Below are positions 33,690 to 45,880 of a stretch of DNA of 64,000 nt, in pieces. The notes under the pieces are model-generated. The model had not been told where the DNA came from, ran no database searches, and saw only the letters and a program-made list of their open reading frames with translations. Numbering within the stretch: the stretch's first letter is position 1; each line of letters begins with the position of its first letter. This DNA is from Nautilus pompilius (Eukaryota > Mollusca > Cephalopoda > Nautilida > Nautilidae): the NCBI GenBank assembly GCA_018389105.1, contig JACATO010000624.1, positions 310,001 to 374,000 on the forward strand. The letters are read 5' to 3'. Both the position numbers and the translations under genes were made by a program.

Positions 33690-36600
33690 CTGAAACAAAT
33701 AAACATTTTTCATGCCAGAAACAAACTAAAAATCTTGATTCTAAATTAACCATAATAAGTATGTACTTCTGTAGTGGTATTTTACAAAATGTAGCAAGAT
33801 TTGTCACACAGATGAGTATAATTAAAATCAGGTAAGCGTAAAAGATTAGTTTTTATATTAAAAGTTAATGTGAGAGGAAACTTTCGTTAAAGTAATTGAA
33901 AGTTGAATTTTTCAAATCTTTTGCAAGTGAAAAACATGATTTTGAGAATATATATAGACTTTTTTAAACTTCAAGAAGGTTTACATATAAAAGAAATAAA
34001 TCCTTAAATATTTTCTGTTTGCGAATGAAAAGAAAAATGTCAATCCTAAAAGTTAAACAGGAAAAGATATTTTTGTAAAAACACCCCACTAATATAACTA
34101 TTCAAAACTTCATTGAAAAAAGGTGAAATTTTATTTAACTTAACATAAAAAACTATTTAAAATACCAATATAAAAAAAAATCTAATTGAAACTACTTATT
34201 AATTATAAAAGCTGAACAATTCATTGAAAGTTTGAATGATTATAAACTAAAGATAATGCAAAAAAAAAACAAACTACAAACTTCCAATCTATTGCAAAAT
34301 TACATTTCCAAACTTTTTTAATATTTTACTCAAACTATTCAGGTATCAGTATCCAGGTAGCTCCAATATCACATAGTTTTCTTTATGGTAAGCAGTCAAT
34401 AAATAAACTGTCTATATATCTTTCTACAAGGACATCATGTCTGTATCATACATTCCACATAAGACCAAACTAAAGATTCAAACTTAAAAAAACTGGAACC
34501 ACAATATGCTTCTTTTATACTTATCATTCACCATCATTACTGTTCACACTATCAACTAAAATACATCTTTTTTATCAGGCAAAAACTTCTTTTAAGTTGA
34601 AAACACATTATTCAAAAACATACACTGAATATTAAAAGTTTGTACAATAATTTCAAATGTTAACAAAAGTTGAAAAATCAGAATAATATTACTCAGATTT
34701 ATCTCCCTTAAAATATAAACTTTATCAATTTATGCACATCTATATAAGTAAATATAGAATATCTATAAATATTGATCAAATTAATTATCTAAATACAGTA
34801 AATCTAAATGAATCTATTCAAATTTTATAAAAAGAATTCTAATATTGTTAAATTAAATTTATTTATATATTATATAGGACTAATGAAATCATGGCTTCTC
34901 TATAGTTTGAATTTTTGACTGTAGCATCTGTTATTTAACAAGTGCAGAAGTAATAACCATACAATTTCAGTGCAAAAGCAAATAACAAAGATAGAATAGA
35001 TTCCCAAAATTCCAGTCTATGATATAAATAAATTACTTCCATTTATCTTGTATATTAACTTATTTTATTTATAAATCCTCCTGTCTTATCTTACTTTCAT
35101 TGTTTTAATATTTTACATGGTTCAAACGCAAGTTGTTATAAGGGAGATAACTTTGTACTTTACACTATACATCCATTTTAAGCAAAATCCTAGTTATTGG
35201 ATCATTACCATCTTTTTCTCAAGTTGGCTGAAGATGGCTGGTGAAGACCATGTGAGAACAGCAGCATTGCTAAGTCATTTAATGATCACGTCTGTTTATA
35301 CGACAGATAATACATGTAGAAGGATGCTGGTCCACATTATCACTTCCTCTGGCTATTTATGTCGCTCCATTTTTTTAGTAAAGCTACTAGCATGAAAAAT
35401 GCATTACCTGGGTTATTTACTTCATATGTTATTGAATCCAGCAGTGAATCCTTTCCTTATGGCCATATGGAAGATCTTGTGTGTTCATACTTTAGATCTC
35501 ATTATTTAGCTGGTTGGACAACGATGGAAAAATATCAAGGAAACATAAAGAAATGCATTGGTGGAAAGCAACAACAATGACAGGGTGAGTGGGGGCTGTA
35601 GAGTGAAATCCAAGTCATCTGCAACTGATCACATACTGACATTTTTGCAGTCTGTCAGCCTGAAGATTGATGCACCTGATAAGGTGAGGATGATAGATTT
35701 TTTCTATGAGCTCATAGCAAAGCATTTCTTCCACTATGTGGATAAGGAGACAAGTGCTACACCAAACAGACAAGAACTACATGGGCACCACTAAAAAGGA
35801 GATGGAAGTGTCTGTAGCAGTAACATAACTATAATCCTGAGCTTTCTATTGAGTTAAGATGTTATCTTGTTAAAATCTCCAAGTTGACCGGCAGGTTCAC
35901 TCATGATCACACAATGAAATAGCCAACTAAAGTCAAAGAAAATACAATTGCAGCAGATGACTGATGATAAACTTTAGGCACATTTCTTATTGCCCCTTCC
36001 AGACACGTGTATTAACTTTGTAATTCAATAAAGAATAAAGGAAATGTTCCTTCCAAAGGAAAGAATACTTATTTAATTGTCCTACATAAACCTTGGGTTT
36101 TTGCAAATTTTTAAAGATGATTTTAAAGAATTAAAGATTTTAATAATTATATAATTTTGGTTATGACAGATTGAGACTGTCTTCTATGCATCTCTTCAAA
36201 TATAAACTAACTTCAAAAGTGATCCTAAACAGCAAATGATGCTTTACTATTTTACATTATACAGATAATGCATTTGCATAAGTTCAAGTTAATAGCTATC
36301 CAATTGTGGTAAAGTAACCATGTGATGATTTCAGTATACATACCTGAACACACAGTAACATACATTGTTGGATGATTTTCATTCCTTAGAAGTAAGATGA
36401 CTGAACATGTTTTCAGTTTTAGCACATCAGTAGAATAAACTGATTAACTGTTTAAAGAGTTTTTCCACATTAAAGAATATTGGCTATAAGTGGTCTGAAT
36501 AAAACTGAAATAAATACATTTCCTATTGTATGCATGACAGATTATGTATAGTATAGAAAAAAAAACATTAGCTCAAAATGTCTTTATTTGCTGTTTAAAA

Positions 36601-37510
36601 AATTTGCTAACCAAATTTTTTTTTCATTATTACAATAACAAACAGAAAAAGGAGAGAACTCTTTATAAAACCTATTTCATTTTTATATCTACTTTCGACT
36701 CTATCAAGTTTTCACTAAACTAAAATAGCATTTAGTTTTACTTTAATAGCTACATAAAGGCAAGAGAAATTTTCATGAACATAATTTTAAAAGTAATTTA
36801 TATTATAATTATTAACTATATTCATTGATAATTCTTCAAAACTATTTCTTAATGAAAGGTACCAAACAAAATCTTAGTCAACTCGTTACAATTATGACCT
36901 CTATAGTATTATTAACTGTACATAACCAATAAGAATTCATTACATAATCAAAACCCTTAATTATTTTAAGAACTTCATCAAAAAAATGTCTAAAGCCAAA
37001 TATATTAACATAATATTTTTAGTTATTCAACACATTCTAAATGTTTAAAGCATGGAAACATCTAGTGAGAATGTGTGCAAAACTCTTTAATCCAGTGTCC
37101 TTTTTTAAATACAACATCTACACCTGAACATCTAATTTGAGATGTGGACAAACTAAGAATTTATATATAATCCAACTAAAATTTCGCTATTTTTGCATGA
37201 TAGTACTTCCTTTAATTAGTAATTCACAATCTGCCAGTTTTTTCTTCTTCCTTTTTCAGATTTTTGTTTAAGAAACCCACAGCTTTCTGAAATAAAAATT
37301 TCCCCTATTTTTTGTTAGAATAATTTTTTTTTGCATTTTTTAGTGTGTGTTAAACTCAATTTTTTTTTTTTTTTCACTTTAGTGACCAATCTAACAAACC
37401 ATTTAGGTTTATCTAGAAATAATGTTGCTGCTAACTCAGTTTTAGAATCATCTGCAAACTTCTGAATATCAAGGTAACACCCTACGGATATAATTAATGT
37501 ACACCGAAAA
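33690..37510. other. AT-rich non-coding stretch with two inverted GGGAGATAA motifs
   Basis: Mostly very AT-rich with no gene recognised. ATTTATCTCCCTTA at about 34697 and ATAAGGGAGATAACT at about 35138 form an inverted pair about 450 bp apart. This kind of motif is common in mollusc introns and may mark a short inverted-repeat element (inference). From 35220 to 35800 the + strand holds open stretches (KMAGEDHVRTAALLSHL; DHILTFLQSVSLKIDAPDKVRMIDFFYEL) separated by stops. They look like a decayed coding sequence of unknown family. Confidence 0.4.
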
Positions 37511-38138
37511 GATACATATACACACACATATACACAACACTACACACACACACATATATATACATATACACACACACACACATATATATATATACACACC
37601 ACATATACACAGACCACACACATATATACACAGAGATACACACACACACATTATATATATATATATATAGAGATACACACACACACACACATTATATATA
37701 TATATACACACACACATATATACAGATACATACACACACACATATATACAGAGATACACACACACACATATACAGGAAATACACACACACACACACATAT
37801 ACACACAGAGATACACACACACACATTATATATATACATAGATAGATACACACACATATACAACACACACACACACACACACACATACAGAGATACACAC
37901 ACACACACATATATACAGAGAGAGACACACACATATATACACACACACATATATACAGAGATACACCCATATATTCACAGATACACACACACACACATAT
38001 ACACACAGAGATACACACACACACATATATATATATATACAGAGAGATACACACATATACAGAGATACACCACACAATATATATACAGAGATACACACAC
38101 ACATATATATATACAGAGATACACACACATACACACAG
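37511..38138. repeat. Long compound CA/TA/GA microsatellite
   Basis: About 630 bp of irregular ACACAC, ATATAT and CAGAGATACACAC units. Higher-order units of roughly 25-30 bp (CACACATATATACAGAGATA) recur, so it is a compound microsatellite tending to a minisatellite. The long minus-strand frames in it (strings of Cys, Val, Tyr, Ile) are artefacts of the repeat. Confidence 0.95.
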
Positions 38139-38496
38139 AGGACTGGCAAAAAAATGGCCCCTGCGGCACACCACCACCAAACACGCGTTGGTGTGACAGA
38201 CAATGTTGTTTTTAAAACCTCTGCATTTGCCCATTTTCTGGAATCTTCGTCAGAAATCTCAAATTTCAGTTTGAATAAGCAACACCAACTCCTTTTCTCG
38301 TAACCAGTAACCACAGTTTTCTTCATAAATAAATTAAAATCCGGTCTCCTCGGCAACCGTACACAGGTGAGCGAGCGAGCGACCAGTTCCTAGTCTACCA
38401 CCTGAGCTGACTGGACACCGCGCTTAGCTTGGCGTCCTCGAACAGCCACAGAAAAGAAGATACACGTTTAAATTAAAAAAAAACACACACACACAA

Positions 38497-38520
38497 CAGC
38501 AGCAGCAGCAGCAGCAGCAG
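38497..38520. repeat. (CAG)8 trinucleotide repeat
   Basis: Eight perfect CAG units follow a short CA repeat, in the outer part of the GC-rich promoter region. No open frame crosses it, so it is not taken as a coding glutamine tract. Confidence 0.9.
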
Positions 38521-38738
38521 CATTCAGACACTAAGAAGAATCCACCATCGATATATCTGAGACAAGGTCAATGAAGTCAATCATCGACCCCCCCCCACCC
38601 AATCGAGGTATTTACTTTTACCGATCGGCTGCTCGCTAACTTATCTTCGAGGAAGCCATTTCACGGCAGGACGATTCGTGCAGGTTTTCTGTTCAAAAAC
38701 CTGACGCGAGGCGAGGCGAGGTGCGCGTAAGGTCTTAC

Positions 38739-38812
38739 CTGGCAACTTCCTCCGACAGGTAACACGTGCCGAGTCCCAATCAAAGTCCGCCGAGCGTGAA
38801 CTGTTGCGGAAA
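38739..38812 (-). other. Candidate untranslated first exon of a divergent minus-strand gene
   Basis: On the minus strand the sequence GGAGGAAGTTGCCAG is followed by a strong donor GTAAGA (exon boundary at 38739). No ATG is seen in the preceding 90 bases, so it would be 5' untranslated. The upstream limit is arbitrary. It lies immediately downstream of CRE, E-box and CCAAT elements, which supports transcription away from the laminin gene. Confidence 0.4.
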
Positions 38813-38820
38813 TGACGTCA
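38763..38820. promoter_or_regulatory. CRE, CCAAT and E-box cluster
   Basis: Within 58 bp are CACGTG (38763-38768), CCAAT (38776-38780) and a full palindromic CRE, TGACGTCA (38813-38820). These are binding sites for bHLH-ZIP, NF-Y and CREB/ATF-type factors in animals. Their grouping at the outer edge of the CpG-rich region suggests a bidirectional promoter. Confidence 0.6.
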
Positions 38821-40132
38821 CGTAACCTGGAACCCGCGTGCTCGCGTAAAAACAGTCCATACTAACTTAAATTAGTGGTGATACTTATTTATGGCTTTAT
38901 AAAATTTTGAGATAGATTTTTTTGTGACGAACGTAATTTCCTGTCATTTAAAAAAAAAACAAACTCTTTTTATTTAATATATATATAATATTTTTTGTTG
39001 TTGTTGTTGTCATTAGCCGGTATATATATCACCGGGTGGAGAGTAGCGGTGGCTAGTTCTGTATTTCGGTCTCCCCAGGTATAAACAAAATTAACGCAGC
39101 CTTGGAGATGCAACAACAGAAGGAAAAAGGAAAATTTTAAAAATCATTAAAGTGTGACACACACACACAAAAAAATAAATAAATAATCCGGCCCCTTTAT
39201 TTTCGCGCCTCGAAAAATAAGGGGGAATCGTCGGCTCGCTCGCTGTGCCGGGGTGAGGGGGGTGAGGGGCTACAACTGGTTTCCGCCATTGGAGAGCGAA
39301 CTTCCTTTCATGGGTGGGAACGCTGGAGTGTCGGCCGGTTCCAGCGAGACGAGAAAGTGTAAGTGGCGCTTCGCATCTGTGCACCCCCGGGGGGGGGGCG
39401 AGAGGAGGGTAAAGCGACGGTTGTTGTTGTTGTTCTAAGTCCCCTGTTTCTGAGTGTTCGCCGTGAGGGTTTAAGCGGGCGGGCTGCTAGCTAAAGCGGA
39501 GGAGCGTTCCCGGGGGGGTTGATGGATGATGATGATCTGGCATTTGGTCGGGAGGGGGGGGGGGTTTGTCGTCCCGAAAAACGAAGAATTCTTTTTGCCG
39601 ACGATGGAAATAATGCGAATCCTTCCCCTCCCTCAATTTTCGCATTAGTCTACACACGTGAATAAAGCCAGTGTTGTTCCGGTTTTGGTCATTATGCCTT
39701 GTTAGCGTGGGAGGGGAGGGGATAGAGAGAGGATGCTTCTGAAGTATTTGCCTTCAGTACGTACCTTCTTCTTTATTATTGTTATTATTATTTTTAAAAA
39801 AACGAACAAAACCCGTTTGAGAAAGAATGTCAGTCAGTAAAGCTTTCTGAGGAAGAAGTCTCCCCTTCCCTCTTTCTATTAAACAAATGCCTTTCCCAGG
39901 CTCGCCCCCCCCCCACCACCTGAAGTGTACAAGCGATGACGAGTTGTAGGAGACTGTAGGCGGCGGGCGGGCAACACCCTACCTCGACCGAACGAACTGT
40001 CGTCTGTGATATCCTTCCTTCCTTTTCTTTTTCTTTCTTTCTTTCTTTCCTCGCCGACCAGTGGAAGTTCGAGGGCTGGACGAAGACTGTTGTGGACTCC
40101 TGTCGCCCAGCTAAACGGATTATACCTACAAA

Positions 40133-40175
40133 ATGAAATTGGGCCAGATCTTCGTGTACTTATTTATCGCTGGAG
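40133..40175 (+). CDS. LAMB1: Laminin subunit beta, exon 1 (signal peptide)
   Basis: The start MKLGQIFVYLFIAG has one basic residue and a hydrophobic core, as expected for the secretory signal peptide of an extracellular matrix protein. The exon ends GGAG followed by GTGAGT and leaves one base. That base completes a Gly codon with the exon at 57849, giving a continuous G-I-F-T-Q-A-R-Q start of the mature chain. The ATG has A at -3 and is the first in-frame start after the GC-rich leader. Assignment rests on phase and order relative to the clearly laminin exons downstream; the 17.7-kb gap is bridged by inference. Confidence 0.8.
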
Positions 40176-43100
40176 GTGAGTAAAGTTCCCTTCCTTTCCT
40201 TCCTTGCGATACTTATCTCGGTCTGTGTGTTTTTTTAACCGGGTGTTGATTAGAAATGTTTCTTTCCAGATCTTTGTCATTGCAACAACAACAATCGGGA
40301 GGGAGCGCGTTGCGATCCCATCGATCAGCATTCCTCCTCGTTTATTACATTCTTCGTGTGTGTAGCACACATTTTGTCTGTTTGTATCATTTCCGTTCTA
40401 TAAATCCCTTCATCTGTTCAGCTATTTATTATTATTATTTAAAAGAAAAAAATGTATATCCAGTATATTTATACCACCTACCAACTTTCTGGTTTTAAAG
40501 AACAACTGCCACAGTACCATGGTATACAAGTTCTTCAGTATAGTCGGCTGGGTGTGCTGAATTTTCCTGATAATTTACTTGAAAGGGATGTTATAGTTTA
40601 TTATAATGAATTATAAAACAATTTATAGACTATAATTATTTTTAAATTATGAAATGCGCATAGCTGGTGATGTGTATGCACATTGGTGATAATGTCTTTG
40701 ACACCCAGCCAAGAGATTTCAGTTAAAGCTGAATTTATTGACAAGTTCGTGCTATCCGGGGGGGCAAAGGAGTGTAGATTCTTTTATCCTGACTGAAACA
40801 AAATTAAAGAATGTTGTTTTGCTGCTATGGGGTTGATTGCTTGGAATTTCTTTGGCCAAAATAAAATAAATTATATGGAAAAATTCATGTAATTGATAAT
40901 TATGAGTGGATAAATAGGCTGTTGACCATATTTTTTTAAAAAAAAAACAACATTTCTACTATAATTTTTCATATATTCTTTTTCTCATTCAATGTTTAAA
41001 AAAAAAAAAAGGGACTTTTAAACTGGATTATTATTAAACTTTCTAATTTAATCTGTTGGCAAGTTCAAACATCTTATTAGTTGTTCATCTTTATTTTAAA
41101 CTTGTAAATAAAGCATAAAACAATGTAAAACCAAGCATATTAGAAGCAGATAAATATAAATTATATGGATTTTTGCTGTAATAGAAACACTAAAATAGAA
41201 CTCTGTTGAAAGATATTTCTCCTGTAATTTATTAGCACAGATGCCATTTACATACATTTTCAGTTTTTGAAAATACAAACACAGATGCTCACATGCACAT
41301 ATAGATAGATAGATAAAAATTATTATTGTCATGAACCTAAAATGGATAAGCAAGCAAAAAAAAAAAGCTTTGAGTTGATTTTTCTATTACTATTGTTAGC
41401 GTTAGAACAGACTACTATTTGTGGTCACAACTGTAACTTCGAATAGTGAAAGGTAGTAATAAAAATTGGATTCAATTTCACTTTATTAGTGCTAGATCTT
41501 TGCTGAAACTGCCACATAGCCAGAATATCTGACTTGAAATTGCTTTTACTAAGTTTACTACCAAGTTCTAGAGAATTGCATATGGTGGCTACACAAATAT
41601 TTATAACTTCAAAGGAAAAAAAAACAGCCTAACAAATCAACTTACATAAGAGTAGGTAATGGTGCCATATGCAGCAGTTCACTATCTGTTGTTGTTTAAA
41701 GCTGTATTAGCTGTGTAAAATACAAAAGGTATAAATAATTAAAACAGGTTAGTGATTTATACAAAGGGAACCAATTAATATCCTATAGCTAACTGTTATC
41801 CAAATTAAAAATATGGGTATGAAATTTATGATGGAAAAATTACATTAGAAACAGACTTGAATTAAACACTTTAACAATATATCATTATAAGCTTTTTATT
41901 AAAAAGCACATTAGAATTTTTAAAAGGAATCTGTGTGCTGATTAAAATCTGTGGAAAGTATGTTTGGAAACATTAAATCATTGACAAATTTCCATGTTGT
42001 GAATAAATAGTATATCTTTTGATTAAAATCTGTGGAAAGTATGTTTGGAAACATTAAATCATTGACAAATTTCCATGTTGTGAATAAATAGTATATCTTT
42101 AAATATCAGTAACCATTTGATGGAAGTATTCCATAACAGTAGAAACATTTGCCTTTAAAAAAAAAATACAAGATGGCAATTATAAAGGGTTTTAATTAGA
42201 ATTTTAAAGTAACATTTAATACAACTACAGATATCCACATAGTTTTGTTACTGCTCTCTCTCTCACTCACACACACATACACACTCTCTTTTGATGGATT
42301 ATTTCTTATTGTATATCTTCAATATTATTTTATGTAAATATTTTTGTTTGGATTATAGTTGTAAGATTTTGTATAAAAAAAAACTTATACATCTCCATAT
42401 ATTTGTTATGCAATGTTATTTACTGCTGTATCTGCATTCCAATGGAAGGTTTTTCTTTTTAGGTATCCTGTGTTCTGTAACAGATACTTTAACTATGAAC
42501 ATGCTAAGCTACAGCATCTTGGTTGGTTATCATTTGTCCTACACTGTATTTCAGATCTCATCAAATTTCCTTTCTAATCTTGTTTGAATAATTTTTTTTC
42601 AAAAATGGATTATTTATTTAATAATCTCTTGCCTGAAATATCTACATGGTTTTCCTTTCATTTATAAAAATTTGTTGGCACTGATGCAAAAGAAGTTTTA
42701 CTGTTATCATGTAACTCAAATGCTTCATGTCTGCACAGTTCTGTTTTATTTACCACAGTTATCTATCTCTCTAAGGACTCTCAGCTGATTGCTCAGGCTC
42801 TGGTATTATCTGGATAGTGTGCAGATAGAAAGCAACAAAGTGTTTAGCAGCCTTTAAATACCCGTAGTTCTCATTCCATGATCATGAAACCCAACAAGTG
42901 ACTGGGGTTCTTGTGACATAAACACACTGTAATCAATTCATCTGCTGTAAATGCCCTTATTGAAATATCCCAGGGAGATATTTTGATTTTACAAATTTAT
43001 GCATGATCAAAGATCCATATATATTTTTGTCATGTATGTAAATGGGTTTTCTGAATAGTCATCATGATTTACATATAATATGCACAATGAGATTTTATTG

Positions 43101-45000
43101 GAAGATGATGACTGTCTAGTACCTAGTGTTTACTTTGTTTTAATTTGATAAGGTATAATTTGTACTATAATCAAAATTTTTTTATATATATATACTTTAG
43201 AGATTAGTTCATTTATATTGTGAATTTATTGTTACATATAATGAAAAGATGTTAGCAACATCATTTGATTATGAATGATACTGTTATTACAGTCATTTTT
43301 ATTTTGCTTTTTCCTCAAACTGGCTAGTATTGATTTTTTTTAAAAAAAAATTTCAATGTAATTAAAATAAATTATCAAATTTTGAGCAATAACATTCTCA
43401 AATGAGAAAGACCACTCAAAATATACTTGACTATTTTTAGCGTTGTCCAACCCATATATGCCCACTTTGTAGAATAGTTTTTGTAACAAATATGAAAATG
43501 TTAAGAAATAAAGCATCTAATGGGGATAGATAGATAAAAAGATATCTATCAGAGAAGTTTTTGATTTCAAGACAACACTATCATTGTATTATATATAATG
43601 AATTTGAGTACAATTGAATTTATGGTAAAATTTTAAAACTGAATGTTTTTGGCTTTTTTTTTTTTTAAATCTGTGCATATCTGACATTTTTGTTAAGGAT
43701 ATTTCTAGTATCATTTACTTTTGGAACATAATAGAAAGTGTATTTGAAAAAAAAAAATTTGTTTGGAACAGCTAAGGCTAAGACAATTCCTGCTCCAACT
43801 TGCTTGGATTCTGAGAATTCTAACTAGTTCTATGTAAGTTGAGACTGGCATGTCTTCAGATTGTGTGAATTTCTGTGGTTGTGCTGGCTAACCCCATGAA
43901 CTGGAGAAGATATCAGTCTCCCGTAATAGAGTAGCTTCTGGTTACTGCTGAAGTCACTAGAATTCCAGCATCTGTCCTGTGAATGCTGAGTAATGTTCAG
44001 TGAAATCTGATCTGTTGAGGGTGGAGGAGGTTGGCTCACAGCTTTCCCAGGACCTATGAAGTGGCAACCTTATCTCCATCAACAAATTGTCAACTTTATC
44101 CCTGCTACTGGAAGGGAGGGAGAGAAAGCAGGAAGGTAGCTTATGCATGTGCTAGAATGAGCTGGCTGTTTGAAATTTAAATAGGAACTGCATTCCCCAG
44201 AAATCTCAGCCTGGCTGTGGTTGTGATGAAATAAAAGTCTGTGACTACATGGATCCTATTGCTGGGGAGGAAGCCAACAAAATTATTAAAGACAGCTGGA
44301 TGATTTTTTTTTTTTTTGTTTATTATACTGCTCTAATAACTTCTAAGTAAGTTAGAGGCTGTGAAAATTATTCACCACATTCTAAAATCTATTTTTCAAA
44401 TGTTACATAAATATTCTCAGCCCTAAATAATGCTCCCATGTTTTTATATTGTGGGAAGGGAGGTGTTCAGAAAGTCTTCACATATTTGTAGCATATATCA
44501 AAATATTTGTTTTTCAGATAATTTGTCTTGAAGTAGTTAAATCATTTAAAGCTAATATGGTTACCTCAATAATTTAGATAAATAGGAAATTATTGGTGCG
44601 AAATAACATAGAGGTTATTGTAGGAATGATTATCTATTAATTGTCAAAGTGCTTGGTATATTTAAGGTTGAGAATTTTTGCTAAAAAAAAGTTGTTTTGG
44701 TGGTGAGTATTTATCTGATTAAAGAAGGTAGTAAGTAATCAAAGCCAGAAAGTTAATCATAGTACTCCTGGGTACTGTAGTATTTACAGTTAACTAGGTC
44801 TTTCAGAATATTTGTAGTAAAGGCTTTTAATTGTTTCTAGAAACCCAACTGACCCTAATTTTTAATTTTAAAAAATTAAGGTTTTAATTGGAAATACAAT
44901 ATTATTTTTTATTTTATTACATTTCTACACAATTATCATTATAGTTATTCTGGTTGTCCAAAAGAAATTCAAAGCAACTTTACTCTACATGAAGATACAG
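40176..45000 (+). other. Laminin intron 1, first part
   Basis: AT-rich intron from the GTGAGT donor at 40176. It holds a GT/CA-type simple repeat near 42254-42290 and the 81-bp tandem duplication at 41939-42100. 43780-44300 is somewhat GC-richer and may be an old repeat, but no terminal structure or family was seen. Confidence 0.6.
41939..42100. repeat. Perfect 81-bp tandem duplication
   Basis: 41939-42019 and 42020-42100 are identical over 81 bases (start TGATTAAAATCTGTGG, end AGTATATCTTT). With no mismatch in neutral intron sequence, the duplication is very recent, polymorphic or an assembly artefact. Confidence 0.95.
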
Positions 45001-45700
45001 AAACGTTTTAGCCAAAATTAGTTTACATTGAGACTGCGAGCGGGCTACCCAACCCTACTCCCTCTCTCTCTGGAGGTAGGATTGTCCCAACGCTCTGACC
45101 AGTAGAAAGGTGTTTTCTCACCCAGAAATTTGGAGTTGAAAGAATTTAGTTAAACAAAAGCATGTATTTATCTTATTTATTTGTAGCTCCTTTCTGCACA
45201 GCATGCGTACCTGAAAATATAAGCTTTGTCAACGTAGCGCTCACGAGAAGTTACTTATTTTAAAATATCGTTCATTAGTAAGGGTGGCTGGCGGCCGATC
45301 TTCCGCACGTGTGGTCGGTCATCAGGAAGGTACGGTGAGGGGGGCAGCAAGTTCACTTCACTTCAACAGTTGGCAAAGCGAGTAGCCAAGCGGAACGGTG
45401 GACCACTACAGTCAGTAACTTACACCAGGCATCACCAACAACCCCAGAAAAACTGTAGATAGAAGCCATAAAAGAAACAATCAGGTCATCCCCCCCTCCC
45501 ATCGGCCCTTTTCCCCTTCCATTAAGCCCCAACTTTTCAACTAAATATTCGCATGTACTCATTGCTCGCTTCAATAACCGGATGGCCAACACACACACAC
45601 ACTATGTAACTTCAGCATCGCACATCCACTGGACCACACGATCTCCGATCTCCGGGTGGGTCCTCTTCCTATCGATTGAGGGAGCCCCGCCTTAACCTAA
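45001..45700. other. GC-rich island inside laminin intron 1, origin unknown
   Basis: About 700 bp with clearly raised GC and several CpG, including GGCTGGCGGCCGATC and an ACACGTG-like site on the minus strand near 45307. A minus-strand frame at 45598-45353 is open for 81 codons but resembles nothing recognised. It could be a solo LTR, a CpG-rich repeat or an internal promoter. No TSD or terminal repeat was found. Confidence 0.45.
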
Positions 45701-45880
45701 AACTTATACATCTAATGCTTGTATTCTTGTCAAAACCAGTTCATAAACCCAATTACCACTGAAATTATTTGAATTTCTTTTTGGCATATTCATTTTGGGA
45801 CAACCTGTATATTATTGCATTAATGACAATTATAAGCTGTTTTGACAAAATATTTTTAAAAAAACCAATAAAAAAACAAG

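Larger units (their letters stand above)
38640..40132 (+). promoter_or_regulatory. LAMB1: GC-rich, CpG-rich promoter region and laminin 5' untranslated region
   Basis: GC content and CpG density rise sharply against the AT-rich surroundings, with G and C homopolymer runs (39388-39397, 39550-39562, 39905-39914) and short GTT and CTTT microsatellites. The laminin start codon at 40133 follows a CTACAAAATGA context. No TATA box was identified for the laminin side, which fits a CpG-type promoter. A + strand GTAAGT after GAGAAAGT (about 39359) could end an alternative untranslated first exon. The transcription start cannot be placed from sequence alone. Confidence 0.7.

Noticed and set aside
37469..38356. 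Long minus-strand open frames rich in Cys, Val, Tyr and Ile
   Set aside because: They are translations of the CA/TA microsatellite in several frames and have no protein-like composition.
39253..39438. + strand 61-codon frame in the GC-rich region
   Set aside because: The composition follows the GC-rich DNA, there is no homology, and it lies in the expected untranslated or promoter region.
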